Notes under the pieces: model-generated
Told to the model about the DNA's origin: nothing
Databases searched by the model: none
The model's input: the letters and a program-made list of their open reading frames with translations, nothing else
Source: Nocardia yamanashiensis NBRC 100130
GTDB taxonomy: Bacteria > Actinomycetota > Actinomycetes > Mycobacteriales > Mycobacteriaceae
Assembly (NCBI RefSeq): GCF_001613325.1
Contig: NZ_BDCD01000042.1
Location: 1-64,000, forward strand
Reading direction: 5' to 3'
DNA length: 64,000 bases
Shown here: piece by piece, positions 52,610-61,625 of the stretch
How positions within the stretch are numbered: the stretch's first letter is position 1
How the letters are laid out: every line of letters starts with the position of its first letter
Position numbers and translations under genes: made by a program

Positions 52610-52768
52610 TCACGGCAGCGCGTGCGCCACGGCGGACAGCAGCTTGCGGACGCCTGCGGCGATCAACCAGAACGCCCCCTCACCGGCCACTTCCATTCCG
52701 GCCTCGGCGGCCAAGCTCGGCTCGTTGTTCGCGCGCTGCTTGTTCTTCTTACGACGGAATATCCCCAT
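52610..52768 (-). CDS. Possible small basic protein, 52 residues
   Basis: A short frame between the chelatase and cobO genes on the same strand: MGIFRRKKNKQRANNEPSLA at the start, then AEAGMEVAGEG, ending FWLIAAGVRKLLSAVAHALP. A very basic N-terminus and an amphipathic or membrane-seeking C-terminus. No obvious ribosome site before the ATG at 52768. Codon third positions are not strongly GC-biased, so the coding call is tentative. No known family. Confidence 0.4.
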   Translation of the reverse strand: MGIFRRKKNKQRANNEPSLAAEAGMEVAGEGAFWLIAAGVRKLLSAVAHALP

Positions 52769-52812
52769 GCCGGATCAACGGCGCCGCCGCCGCGCCGGTT
52801 CCGCGCCCGACC

Positions 52813-55017
52813 TCAGGCCGCACGCACGCCCGCGCGCACGACGCCCGCGACGGTTTCGCCGGTGAGTTCACCGAGTTGCAGGTAGCCGCCGCGGAGTTCG
52901 CGGGCGATGTCGCGGGCCAGGCCGAGGCGGATCATGCCGCGTTCGCAGTCGACGACCATCGAGGTGACCGAGTCGCGGGCCAGCAGGCGGGCGGCGGCGC
53001 GGGCGCGCGGGACGGGGTCGGTGCCGCCGGTGGCGCGGCCGTCGGTGAGGAGGACGACCATGGGGCGGCGGTGCGGGTCGCGGACGTGTTCGCGGTGGAT
53101 GATCTCGCGGGCCTTCAGCAGTCCTTGGGCGAGCGGGGTTTTGCCGCCGGTGCGCATATCGGTGAGACGGCGGACGGCGATGTCGATGGAGTTGGTGGGC
53201 GGCAGCACCAGGGTGGCTTCCGCGCCGCGCATGGTGATGACGGCGACCTTGTCGCGGCGCTGGTAGGCGTCGCGGAGCAGGGCGACGATGGCGCCGGTGA
53301 CGGCGGAGAGGCGATCGCGGGCGGCCATCGAACCGGAGGCGTCCACGACGAAGACGATCAGGTTCCCTTCGCGCCCTTCGCGATACGCGCCGCGCAGATC
53401 GTCGGCTTCGAAGGCGAGCGGCCCGGCGAGGCGGCCGCGCGCGAACTGGTGCGGGGCGGCGGCGAAGATGGTGCCGAGCAGATGCAGGCCGGCGCCGTGA
53501 TCCTCGGTCGCGCGCACCACCCGCCCTTGCCGGGTACGCGCACGGGAGCGGCGGCCGGGCGCGCCCTCGCCGACTCCGGGGACTTCCCAGCGCGGCGGTT
53601 TGGGCAGGACTCCGGCGGGAGCCGCGACCTGGCCCTCGCGGGCAGCCGCCCCGCCCCGGCCGTCCTCGGAACCGGTTGACTCCGAACGCAATCCGCGCAG
53701 CAGATCCTCGTCTCGTCGCGGATCGAGGAAATCGGCGCGGGGGTCCGGCGCATCGGCGGGATCCGAGGCGTCGGCCGAGTTTTCCACGGCCGGGTCCGGC
53801 CCGGAACCATCGGATCCGGAGACCTCCGGCGCGTTCGCTTGTTCGCCCGGTCCCGGGCCGCCGTCCGCGCCTTGCGGCGAATCCTGCCCGCCCCCGGGCG
53901 AATCCGGCCCACCGTCCGGATCGTCGTCCGATCCGTCCCCGGTCTCGTTCAGCGGTCCCGCAGTCTCGTCCTGCGGGACCGCATCACCTTTTCCCGAGTC
54001 GTCACCACCCTGACGCGCCTGCTCGTCGGCCTGCCGCATCGCCTCGTCGAGTTGTTCCGGACTGATGCCCGGTTCATCGAACGGGTCTCGCCGACGCCGA
54101 TGCGGCAGCGCGAGTTCCGCGGCGATCCGCACATCGGCTTCGGTCACCTCGGCCGCTCCCCGCCAGGCCGCGTGCGCGGTCGCGGTGCGCGCCACCACCA
54201 GGTCCGCGCGCATGCCGTCCACGTCGAAGGCCGCGCACAGGGCGGCGATCCGCCGCAGCTCCACATTGTCGAGGGCAACCTCGGCGAGCCGGTCGCGCGC
54301 GGTCAGAATCCGTTCGGCCACTTCACGATCCGCGGCGGCGTAGCGGTCGGCGAAGGCCGCGGGATCGGCCTCGTAATCGAGCCGCCGCCGCACCACGGCC
54401 ATGCGCACGTCCACATTCCGCGAAGCCACCACGTCCACGGTCAGGCCGAACCGGTCCAGCAGCTGCGGGCGCAGCTCGCCTTCCTCCGGGTTCATGGTGC
54501 CCACGAGCACGAATCGCGCCGGGTGGGTGTGGGATACGCCGTCGCGCTCGATGTGCACGCGCCCCATGGCCGCGGCATCGAGCAGCACGTCCACCAGATG
54601 ATCGTGCAGCAGGTTCACTTCGTCCACGTACAGCACGCCGTGATGGGCGGCCGCCAGCAAGCCCGGTTTGAACGCCTGCTCGCCGTCGCGCAGCACGCGT
54701 TCGAGATCCAGCGACCCGACCACCCGGTCCTCGGTCGCGCCGACCGGCAGCTCCACCAGCCGCGCCGGGCGCGCGCCGCTCTCGTCCACCACCGGCGGCA
54801 GCAGCTGCGCGAGCGCGCGCACCACCGTGGATTTCGCCGTCCCCTTCTCGCCCCGCACCAGCACGCCCCCGATACCGGGGTGCACGGCGCTCAGCACCAG
54901 CGCCAGCTGCAATCGCTCCTGCCCGACCACCGCCGAGAACGGAAACCCCGCCTCCTCACCCGAGGAACCGGTCAGCTGTGCGGATTCGAAATGCGCGGTC
55001 GCAGAGGAAACGGACAC
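52813..55017 (-). CDS. Fused ChlI/ChlD-type magnesium (cobalt) chelatase subunit
   Basis: 734 residues, GTG start. AAA+ ATPase part: Walker A GEKGTAKST (56-64), Walker B VLYVDEVN (128-135), sensor TMNPEEGELRPQLLDRFG. Asp/Gly/Pro-rich linker at about 340-460. Integrin-type A domain at the C-terminus with MIDAS DASGSMA (559-565). It combines the I and D subunits of metal chelatases, as Rv2850c does. Located directly before cobO, so a role in cobalt insertion is likely, but the large CobN-type subunit is not in this window. Confidence 0.9.
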   Translation of the reverse strand: MSVSSATAHFESAQLTGSSGEEAGFPFSAVVGQERLQLALVLSAVHPGIGGVLVRGEKGTAKSTVVRALAQLLPPVVDESGARPARLVELPVGATEDRVVGSLDLERVLRDGEQAFKPGLLAAAHHGVLYVDEVNLLHDHLVDVLLDAAAMGRVHIERDGVSHTHPARFVLVGTMNPEEGELRPQLLDRFGLTVDVVASRNVDVRMAVVRRRLDYEADPAAFADRYAAADREVAERILTARDRLAEVALDNVELRRIAALCAAFDVDGMRADLVVARTATAHAAWRGAAEVTEADVRIAAELALPHRRRRDPFDEPGISPEQLDEAMRQADEQARQGGDDSGKGDAVPQDETAGPLNETGDGSDDDPDGGPDSPGGGQDSPQGADGGPGPGEQANAPEVSGSDGSGPDPAVENSADASDPADAPDPRADFLDPRRDEDLLRGLRSESTGSEDGRGGAAAREGQVAAPAGVLPKPPRWEVPGVGEGAPGRRSRARTRQGRVVRATEDHGAGLHLLGTIFAAAPHQFARGRLAGPLAFEADDLRGAYREGREGNLIVFVVDASGSMAARDRLSAVTGAIVALLRDAYQRRDKVAVITMRGAEATLVLPPTNSIDIAVRRLTDMRTGGKTPLAQGLLKAREIIHREHVRDPHRRPMVVLLTDGRATGGTDPVPRARAAARLLARDSVTSMVVDCERGMIRLGLARDIARELRGGYLQLGELTGETVAGVVRAGVRAA

Positions 55018-55139
55018 GCCCCAACTCTAGGCCCGCCCTCCTCGCCCCGAAGATCCACCCCGAACCAGCACCCCGGCGCTCCGCCCGGCCCCATGATCAA
55101 CGGAGCCTGCGCGCGCGGCGACCGGCGCCGGAAACAACA

Positions 55140-55166
55140 CAGCCCCTGGCAATCGGCCAGGGGCTG
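55140..55166 (-). terminator. Terminator after the acetyltransferase gene
   Basis: CAGCCCCTGGC (55140-55150), loop AATCG, GCCAGGGGCTG (55156-55166): 11 perfect pairs, followed on the minus strand by GTTGTTT. Lies 14 bases past the stop. Confidence 0.88.
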
Positions 55167-55180
55167 CGGGACAACAGTTA

Positions 55181-55630
55181 TCAGCCGCGACGCATCGGGA
55201 TGTGCGGGATCCCGTCCTCGATGTACTCCGGCCCGTCGAGCTTGAAGCCGTGCTTGGTGTACATGTCGACCAGGTAGGTCTGGGCGTTCAAACGCACTGT
55301 CGCGGAACCGGCTTCGGCCAGGGCCGCCTGGAGCAGGCGGGTGGTGTAGCCGTGGCCGCGTGCCTCGGGGGCGGTGCACAGGCGGCCGATGCGGAACGAC
55401 TTCACGCCGTCGTTGTGTTCTTCCAGCAGGCGCAGGGTGCAGATCACGTCACCCTCGTCGTCGAGCCAGAAGTGCCGGGTTTCCGGGAGCAGATCGAGAC
55501 CATCGAGCTCGGGGTACGCGCACTTCTGTTCGACGACGAACACCTCGACACGAAGTTTCAACAGCTTGTACAGCGTCGCGGTATCGAGATCCTCGGCCCA
55601 CGACCGTTTGAGAGCAACCGTTGACATCAT
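55181..55630 (-). CDS. ElaA-type GNAT acetyltransferase
   Basis: 149 residues (two adjacent ATGs at 55630 and 55627). ElaA pattern LRVEVFVVEQKCAYPELDGL followed by the acetyl-CoA loop FRIGRLCTAPEARGHGYTTR. Corresponds to Rv2851c by position between mqo and the chelatase. N-acetyltransferase with unknown substrate. Confidence 0.88.
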   Translation of the reverse strand: MMSTVALKRSWAEDLDTATLYKLLKLRVEVFVVEQKCAYPELDGLDLLPETRHFWLDDEGDVICTLRLLEEHNDGVKSFRIGRLCTAPEARGHGYTTRLLQAALAEAGSATVRLNAQTYLVDMYTKHGFKLDGPEYIEDGIPHIPMRRG

Positions 55631-55648
55631 CGAGTCTTGCTATCACAA

Positions 55649-57172
55649 CTACGCGTGAGAAGCGACCCCCGAGTGCTTCGGCGTGTTGTTGCCGTCCAGC
55701 CGCAGCGCCTGCTGCGACCAGTCCCAGACCTCCTTGAACAGGGCCTGGTTCTCCGAGAGCTTGACGCCGAGCGAGGGCACCATCTCCTTGAGTTTCGGCT
55801 CCCAGGAACCGAATTCGCGCGGGAAGCACTTCTGCATGACGTCGAGCATGGCGCTCACGCAGGTCGACGCGCCCGGGGAGGCGCCGAGCAGACCGGCGAT
55901 GGAGCCGTCCTCGGCCGCGATGACCGCGGTGCCCAGTTCCAGCACACCGCCCGCACCCTTGCGGCGAATGATCTGCACCCGCTGACCGGCGATGATCAGC
56001 TCCCAGTCCTTGCCGTCGGCGCGCGGAATGAACTCCTCCATGGAGTCCACGCGACCGGCCTGCGACTTGAGCAGCTCCTCGACCAGGTACTTGACCAGAC
56101 CCATCTCGGTGACGCCGACGCCCAGCATGGAGAACAGGTTGTTGGGCTTCACCGACTTGATCAGATCGGTGTACTTGCCGTCCTTGAGGAACTTCGGCGT
56201 CCAGCCGGCGTACGGGCCGAACAGCAGGCCGCGCTCACCGTTGATGACGCGAGTGTCCAAGTGCGGCACCGACATCGGCGGCGCGCCGACCGACGCCTGG
56301 CCGTACACCTTGGCCTCGTGCTGGGCGACCAGCTCCGGGTTGGTGGCGCGCAGGAACAGACCCGACACCGGGAAGCCGCCGAAGCCGGCGATCTCCTTGA
56401 TGCCCGACTTCTGCAGCAGCGGCAGCGCACCGCCGCCCGCGCCGACGAACACGAACTTGGCGTTCACGACGCGCACTTTGCCGGTGCGCTCGTTGCGGAC
56501 CTTCACCAGCCACGAACCATCGGACTGCTTGGTCAGGTTCAGCACCTGGTGCCCGAAGGCGATATCCGCGCCGGACGCGCCGAGGTAGGCCAGCAGCTCC
56601 TTGGTCAGCTCACCGAAGTCGATATCGGTGCCGTAGTCGGTCCAGTTCAGGGCGACCGGATCGGAGAAGTCACGGCCCTTGGCCATCAGCGGTAGTCGCG
56701 AGGCGAACTCGGCCGAATCGTCGATGAACTCCATGCCCTCGAAGAGCGGGTGCCGCGAGAGCGCCGCGTGCCGCTTGCGCAGGTACTCGACGCCATTGGC
56801 GCCGTGCGTGAAGCTCACGTGCGGAATGGGGTTGATGAAGTGTGAGGGCGCGGCCAGCACGCCGTTCTCGACCGCGTACGACCAGAACTGGCGCGACACC
56901 TGGAAACGCTCGTTGATGTCGACGGCCTTGGAGATCTCCACCTCACCGGCGGCGTTCTGCGGCGTGTAGTTCAGCTCGCAGAGCGCGGAGTGGCCGGTGC
57001 CGGCGTTGTTCCACGGGTCCGAGGACTCGGCGGCGGCGGCCTCGAGCCGCTCGAAAACAGTGATCGACCAATCCGGCTGCACCTGACGCAGCAGGGCACC
57101 GAGCGTGGCGCTCATGATGCCGGCTCCGATGAGGACTACATCGGTCTTTTCAATCGTGGCAGCATTCGACAC
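55649..57172 (-). CDS. mqo: Malate:quinone oxidoreductase
   Basis: 507 residues, GTG start. FAD-binding VVLIGAGIMSATLGALLRQV, then WNNAGTGHSALCELNYTPQN, a hallmark of Mqo, and VGAGGGALPLLQKSGIKE. Peripheral membrane enzyme oxidising malate to oxaloacetate with electrons passed to menaquinone. Length matches the family (about 500). Same position as Rv2852c. 18 bases upstream of the acetyltransferase, so probably co-transcribed. Confidence 0.96.
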   Translation of the reverse strand: MSNAATIEKTDVVLIGAGIMSATLGALLRQVQPDWSITVFERLEAAAAESSDPWNNAGTGHSALCELNYTPQNAAGEVEISKAVDINERFQVSRQFWSYAVENGVLAAPSHFINPIPHVSFTHGANGVEYLRKRHAALSRHPLFEGMEFIDDSAEFASRLPLMAKGRDFSDPVALNWTDYGTDIDFGELTKELLAYLGASGADIAFGHQVLNLTKQSDGSWLVKVRNERTGKVRVVNAKFVFVGAGGGALPLLQKSGIKEIAGFGGFPVSGLFLRATNPELVAQHEAKVYGQASVGAPPMSVPHLDTRVINGERGLLFGPYAGWTPKFLKDGKYTDLIKSVKPNNLFSMLGVGVTEMGLVKYLVEELLKSQAGRVDSMEEFIPRADGKDWELIIAGQRVQIIRRKGAGGVLELGTAVIAAEDGSIAGLLGASPGASTCVSAMLDVMQKCFPREFGSWEPKLKEMVPSLGVKLSENQALFKEVWDWSQQALRLDGNNTPKHSGVASHA

Positions 57173-57333
57173 GGCGTTGATCGACTTCCTTGTCTGTGTA
57201 GGGCAACCCAGCAGCGGTTAGGTTACCCGTCGTTCACCTATGTCCGATTGTGCCCCTGGACACGACGATTTCCCGCAACGAAAAGCCCGAATGTGAGAGA
57301 TGCCTCGCGGTTTTCAAGCGGAGTGGTGGCGTT

Positions 57334-57339
57334 TAGATT
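57334..57339 (+). promoter_or_regulatory. Possible -10 box of a leaderless transcript
   Basis: TAGATT ends seven bases before the GTG start at 57346, the usual distance for a transcript that begins at the start codon; no ribosome site is seen. No clear -35. Confidence 0.35.
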
Positions 57340-57345
57340 GAGCAT

Positions 57346-58398
57346 GTGACCTCTGATACGTCATCCGCAGCCGTCTCGCCCACCTCGAACCCGGCCGCCG
57401 GGGACTGGCAACCCGATGTCCTCGGGGCCGACTATCAGCAGCTCACCATCCCGCTCGGGCCGGATCCGGACGGCGAGGGCGAGGTGGTGGGCACGCTGGT
57501 CCGCTATCAGCCCGCCGCCGCGCCCGCGGCCACCCAGGCCGTGCTGTACGTGCACGGCTTCACCGACTACTTCTTCCAGGAACACCTGGCCGAGCACCTG
57601 GCCACGCAGGGCAATGCCTTCTACGCGCTGGACCTGCGCAAGTGCGGGCGCTCCACACGCGCCGGGCAGACCCCGCACTACGTGAGCGATCTGGCGCTCT
57701 ACGACGCGGAACTGAATCGCTCGCTGGAGATCATCCGCCAGGAGACCGGGCTGCCCGTCCTGGTCATGGCGCATTCCACCGGCGGCCTGGTGACCGCGCT
57801 GTGGCTGCACCGGCTCAATGCCGCCGAGGGCAGCGGCGCACAGGGCATTACGGGCCTGGTGCTCAACAGCCCGTGGTTCGACCTGCAGGGCCCCGCCTAC
57901 TTCCGGTCGATCGGCACCCCGCTGCTCGAGGGCCTGGGCCGGCTGAGCGCGTTCACGAAGCTGCCGCTGGGGGTGTCCACCGCCTACGGAGACAGCCTGC
58001 ACCGCACCGTGTCCGGCGAATGGGACTACAACCTGGATTGGAAGCCGCTGACCGGTTTCCCGGTGCACGCGGGCTGGATCCGGGCCATCCGGCGCGGGCA
58101 TTTCCGGCTGCACCGGGGCCTGGACATCGGCGTGCCCGCGCTGATCCTGCGATCCAAGGTGACCAAGTTCATGCGCGAGTACGGCCCGGCCGCCGATGTG
58201 GCGGACCTGGTGCTGGATGTGCGGCAGATTCAGAAATGGGCGGGCTGCCTGGGCGATCGCACCAATATCGTGCCCATCTCAGGCGCCCGCCACGATGTCT
58301 TCCTGTCCTCGGAAAAGCCTCGCGCACAGGCGTTCTCCGAGCTCGATTCCTGGCTGGCGTGGCTCGCGGCCACCGGTTCACCAGAAGCTGGTGCGTAG
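57346..58398 (+). CDS. Alpha/beta hydrolase, Rv2854-like
   Basis: 350 residues, GTG start. Serine hydrolase motifs: oxyanion region VLYVHGFTDYFFQEHLAEHL, nucleophile Ser in MAHSTGGLVTALWL, His in SGARHDVFLSS. Similar to lysophospholipase-type enzymes; corresponds to Rv2854 beside mqo. Cytoplasmic (no signal peptide). Its last 21 bases overlap the end of the convergent gene. Confidence 0.85.
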   Translation: MTSDTSSAAVSPTSNPAAGDWQPDVLGADYQQLTIPLGPDPDGEGEVVGTLVRYQPAAAPAATQAVLYVHGFTDYFFQEHLAEHLATQGNAFYALDLRKCGRSTRAGQTPHYVSDLALYDAELNRSLEIIRQETGLPVLVMAHSTGGLVTALWLHRLNAAEGSGAQGITGLVLNSPWFDLQGPAYFRSIGTPLLEGLGRLSAFTKLPLGVSTAYGDSLHRTVSGEWDYNLDWKPLTGFPVHAGWIRAIRRGHFRLHRGLDIGVPALILRSKVTKFMREYGPAADVADLVLDVRQIQKWAGCLGDRTNIVPISGARHDVFLSSEKPRAQAFSELDSWLAWLAATGSPEAGA

Positions 58399-58941
58399 CA
58401 CTACCTCGGTGGCGAGTTCGTGGCCGGCTTCCCCGGCCACATCCGCCACATCCACCGGGACGAGCCGGAATTCGCCGTAGACGAAGCGTCCGGAGGCCTC
58501 GGCGACGGCGCGCGGCAGGCTCTTGGTGGCCAGCAGCGTGGTGGGGATCTCCACCGGCGGGCAGCCCGGGTCGGCGACCTGGCCGTCCGCGCCCGCGGCG
58601 GCCGGGTGGCCGTGGCCCGCGGCGATCAGGCTCATGAAACGGCCGAAGCCGCGCGCGGCCAGCTGCCAGGCCAGTTGCGCGCCGCTGCCGCAGCCGACCA
58701 GATTGGCCCACGGCACTTTCAGCTCGTCGAGGATGGCCAGCACCGTGGCGCTGTCGAGCCCAGCGCCGGGTTCGATGACGATGGTGTGCAGGTCCGAGGT
58801 CTGCAAACGCGCGCAGACCTGGTCGTATACGTCGGCCGGATCGCCCACATCTGGGAGTAGGAGCACGTGGTGTCGCGATTCGGGTCCTCCGACTCGCACG
58901 GTCCACACGCGGTCACCGACCGTGATCCGCCGAGATTCCAT
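58378..58941 (-). CDS. Short alpha/beta-hydrolase-fold protein
   Basis: 187 residues from the ATG at 58941 (a GTG at 58950 is in frame). HHVLLLPDVGDPADVYDQVC and the nucleophile-elbow-like LVGCGSGAQLAWQLAARGFG indicate a truncated alpha/beta hydrolase fold; the elbow is G-C-G-S-G, and no clear acid or His follows. Active status is uncertain. Convergent with, and overlapping, the larger hydrolase gene. Confidence 0.65.
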   Translation of the reverse strand: MESRRITVGDRVWTVRVGGPESRHHVLLLPDVGDPADVYDQVCARLQTSDLHTIVIEPGAGLDSATVLAILDELKVPWANLVGCGSGAQLAWQLAARGFGRFMSLIAAGHGHPAAAGADGQVADPGCPPVEIPTTLLATKSLPRAVAEASGRFVYGEFRLVPVDVADVAGEAGHELATEVVLRTSFW

Positions 58942-58995
58942 AGCGATCACGCTACAGGGCGCTAGAAACCGCCGACTGGGTCTCGGTCAGATTGC

Positions 58996-59011
58996 TGTGA
59001 CAAGGGTCACT
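58996..59011. promoter_or_regulatory. CRP-like site upstream of the short hydrolase gene
   Basis: TGTGACAAGGGTCACT fits TGTGA-N6-TCACA with one mismatch at the last base. It lies 55 bases upstream of the start at 58941 and just after the cobQ stop. Confidence 0.55.
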
Positions 59012-59032
59012 TGTTCACCCGGCGTTCACTGT

Positions 59033-60550
59033 TCATCGGGCGTTCACGGTGAGGACGGGCAGATTTCCCGGGGCGCCCGTGGTGACGAGGCGGTCCAGGG
59101 CTTCGGCGTCGAGATGCTTGTCCAGCAGGTCGGCGAGCAGGTCGAGCTGGGCGGTGCGGATCTCGGCGACCGAAACGTCCTCGGCGACACGGAAACCGGT
59201 GCGGCCGGTGCGTGCGGCGACCTCGCGCAGCCAGGCGCGGCGGAAGGCGTCGGATTCCAGCGCGCCGTGCAGGTGGGTGCCCCAGACGGCGTCGCGCACA
59301 CTGCCTTCCGGCACGCCGTCGAGCTCCAGCCAGGGTGCGTCGCCGGTGCGGGTGACGCGGCCGTGGTGGATCTCGTAGCCGTGCACGGGAATCGAGCCCG
59401 CGTGACCGGCATTGCGGCGCAGCACCTTCGGCTCGCCGAATTCGATGTCGAGGTCGAGCAGGCCGAGACCGGGGACGGTGCCCGCGCCCGATTCCACGCG
59501 ATCGGTGATGGTGCGGGCGAGCATCTGGTAGCCGCCACAGATGCCCAGGATGGGTCCGCCGGCGGCCGCGCGGGCGGTCAGGGCGTCGGCGATTCCGGTG
59601 CGGCGCAGCCATTCCAGATCGCTCACGGTGGATTTGCTGCCGGGGACGACGACCAGGTCCGCGCCGGTGAGGCGGGACGGATCGCTAACCCAGCGCACCG
59701 CGACGCCCGGTTCGCAGGCGAGGGCTTCGACATCGGTGGAGTTGGAGATGCGCGGCAGGCGGACGGCGGCGACGGTCAGCCATTCGGTCCCGCGCGGGGG
59801 TTGCGGGCGGCCGACGGGGGCGTCGGCGACGGTGCCGAGCGAGTCCTCGGCATCGATCCAGAGCTCCTCGGCGAAGGGGATGACGCCGAGGGTGGGGCGG
59901 CCGGTGAGCGCGGTCAGCTGATCGATGCCGGGTTTCAGCAGGTCCACGTCGCCGCGGAATTTGTTGACGATGAAGCCCGAGATGAGTTGCTGGTCTTCGG
60001 GTTCCAGGATGGCGACGGTGCCGAACAGGTGGGCCAGCACGCCCCCGCGATCGATATCGCCGACCACGAGCACGGGCAGGTTCGCGGCGCGAGCGAGGCC
60101 CATATTGGCCAGATCGGTTGCCCGGAGGTTGATTTCGGCGGGCGATCCGGCGCCCTCGCAGATGACGACATCGAATTCCGCACGCAGCGCGGCCAATTCC
60201 TCGGCGACGACAGCGCGCAGGGCTTGGCGGTGCCGGAAGTAGTCCTTGGCCCCGACCGTGTCGACGGCCTTGCCCCGGACCACCAGTTGCGAGCGGCGGT
60301 CACTGCCCGGCTTGAGCAGGATGGGATTGAATCGCACGCTCGGCTCGAGGCCCGCGGCGCGCGCCTGCAAGGCCTGGGCACGCCCGATCTCTCCGCCATC
60401 GAGAGTGACGACGGAGTTGTTGGACATGTTCTGCGCCTTGAACGGCGCGACGCGGACCCCGCGTCGCGCCAGCAGGCGGCAGAGCCCGGCTACGACAACG
60501 CTTTTGCCCGCGTCGGACGTAGTTCCGGCAATGAGCAGCGCGCCTTTCAC
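59033..60550 (-). CDS. cobQ: Cobyric acid synthase
   Basis: 505 residues, GTG start at 60550. N-terminal synthetase domain: GTTSDAGKSVVVAGLCRLLA, FKAQNMSNNSVV, CEGAGSPAEINLR. C-terminal amidotransferase domain with GICGGYQML and GTHLHGALESD. Amidates the b, d, e and g carboxyls of adenosylcobyrinate a,c-diamide. Separated from cobO-cobB by 6.5 kb. In M. tuberculosis the cobQ genes lie elsewhere, so this placement is specific to this lineage. Confidence 0.95.
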   Translation of the reverse strand: MKGALLIAGTTSDAGKSVVVAGLCRLLARRGVRVAPFKAQNMSNNSVVTLDGGEIGRAQALQARAAGLEPSVRFNPILLKPGSDRRSQLVVRGKAVDTVGAKDYFRHRQALRAVVAEELAALRAEFDVVICEGAGSPAEINLRATDLANMGLARAANLPVLVVGDIDRGGVLAHLFGTVAILEPEDQQLISGFIVNKFRGDVDLLKPGIDQLTALTGRPTLGVIPFAEELWIDAEDSLGTVADAPVGRPQPPRGTEWLTVAAVRLPRISNSTDVEALACEPGVAVRWVSDPSRLTGADLVVVPGSKSTVSDLEWLRRTGIADALTARAAAGGPILGICGGYQMLARTITDRVESGAGTVPGLGLLDLDIEFGEPKVLRRNAGHAGSIPVHGYEIHHGRVTRTGDAPWLELDGVPEGSVRDAVWGTHLHGALESDAFRRAWLREVAARTGRTGFRVAEDVSVAEIRTAQLDLLADLLDKHLDAEALDRLVTTGAPGNLPVLTVNAR

Positions 60551-60568
60551 AGCTCGCCCATCGGGGGC

Positions 60569-60587
60569 GTGGGGGCGTAGCCCCCAC
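60569..60587. repeat. GGGGGC palindrome after map
   Basis: GTGGGGGC-GTA-GCCCCCAC, perfect 8-base arms, in the 49-base gap between map and cobQ. Member of the same small element type as 33701 and 61504; may act as a terminator for map. Confidence 0.6.
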
Positions 60588-60599
60588 TTTCTCCCCGGC

Positions 60600-61463
60600 T
60601 CACGGCAGCGTGAGGATCTCTGCGCCGTCCTCCGTGACCACCAGCGTGTGCTCGAACTGGGCGGTCCACTTCTTGTCCTTGGTGACCACGGTCCAGCCGT
60701 CGTCCCAGATCTCGTAGTCGATGCCGCCGAGGTTGATCATGGGCTCGATGGTGAAGGTCATGCCGGGCTCGATCACCGACTCCACGGCCGGGTTGTCGTA
60801 ATGCAAGATGACCAGTCCGCTGTGGAAGGTCGGGCCGACGCCGTGCCCGGTGAAGTCACGGACCACGCCGTAACCGAAGCGATTGGCATAGGACTCGATC
60901 ACGCGGCCGATGACATTGAGCGCCCGGCCCGGCTTCACGGCCTTGATCGACCGCATGGTGGCTTCGTGGGTGCGCTCGACGAGCAGCTTCACCTCTTCGT
61001 CCACCTCGCCCGCGAGATACGTCTTGTTGGTGTCGCCGTGCACGCCGTTGATATAGGCCGTCACATCGATGTTCACGATGTCGCCGTCCTCGATGACCGT
61101 CGAGTCCGGGATGCCGTGGCAGATGACCTCGTTCATGGAGGTGCAGCAGGACTTGGGGAAACCCTTGTAGCCCAGGGTCGACGGGTAGGCCCCGTGGTCG
61201 ATCAGGTACTCGTGCACGATGGCGTCGAGCTGATCGGTCGTATTACCGGGCACGACCGCCTTGCCCGCTTCCTCCATCGCCTGCGCGGCCAGCTTGCTGG
61301 CCAGCCGCATCTTCTCGATGGTCTCCGGGGTCTGCACCCACGGCTCATGCCCCTCGTTGGCGGTCTTCTTCCACGCGTATTCGGGTCGCTCGATCGATTT
61401 CGGCACCTCACGAATGGGCGACTGGGTGCCGGGAACGAGGGGTTTGCGGGTGCGCACTGACAT
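60600..61463 (-). CDS. map: Methionine aminopeptidase, type I with N-terminal extension
   Basis: 287 residues. Metal ligands in NIDVTAYINGVHGDTNKTYL (two Asp), DFTGHGVGPTFHSGL (His), FTIEPMINLGG and QFEHTLVV (two Glu). The first ~40 residues with Pro-rich VPGTQSPIREVPKSIERP form the ribosome-contact extension of actinobacterial MapB (type Ic). Removes initiator Met. Matches Rv2861c. Flanked on both sides by GGGGGC palindromes. Confidence 0.95.
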   Translation of the reverse strand: MSVRTRKPLVPGTQSPIREVPKSIERPEYAWKKTANEGHEPWVQTPETIEKMRLASKLAAQAMEEAGKAVVPGNTTDQLDAIVHEYLIDHGAYPSTLGYKGFPKSCCTSMNEVICHGIPDSTVIEDGDIVNIDVTAYINGVHGDTNKTYLAGEVDEEVKLLVERTHEATMRSIKAVKPGRALNVIGRVIESYANRFGYGVVRDFTGHGVGPTFHSGLVILHYDNPAVESVIEPGMTFTIEPMINLGGIDYEIWDDGWTVVTKDKKWTAQFEHTLVVTEDGAEILTLP

Positions 61464-61503
61464 GCGAACAAGACTATCCGCCCGCGCGGCGCGCTTCGCA
61501 GTC

Positions 61504-61522
61504 TCGGGGGCCTCGCCCCCGA
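61504..61522. repeat. GGGGGC palindrome upstream of map
   Basis: TCGGGGGC-CTC-GCCCCCGA, perfect 8-base arms, 41 bases upstream of the map start. Same architecture as 60569-60587. Confidence 0.6.
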
Positions 61523-61625
61523 TCCGCCCCGGACCAGGGTCTCCATCCGCCGGGAATCTTTCCGGACCGTGGTCCGTTTAGCCTTGTAGTTGACTTGGAA
61601 ACAACGTGAGAGAAGGGCGCGAGCC

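Noticed and set aside
50000..60600. Cobalamin riboswitch ahead of the cob genes
   Set aside because: No B12-box-like conserved sequence or long structured leader is visible before cobO, cobQ or the chelatase; gaps are short.
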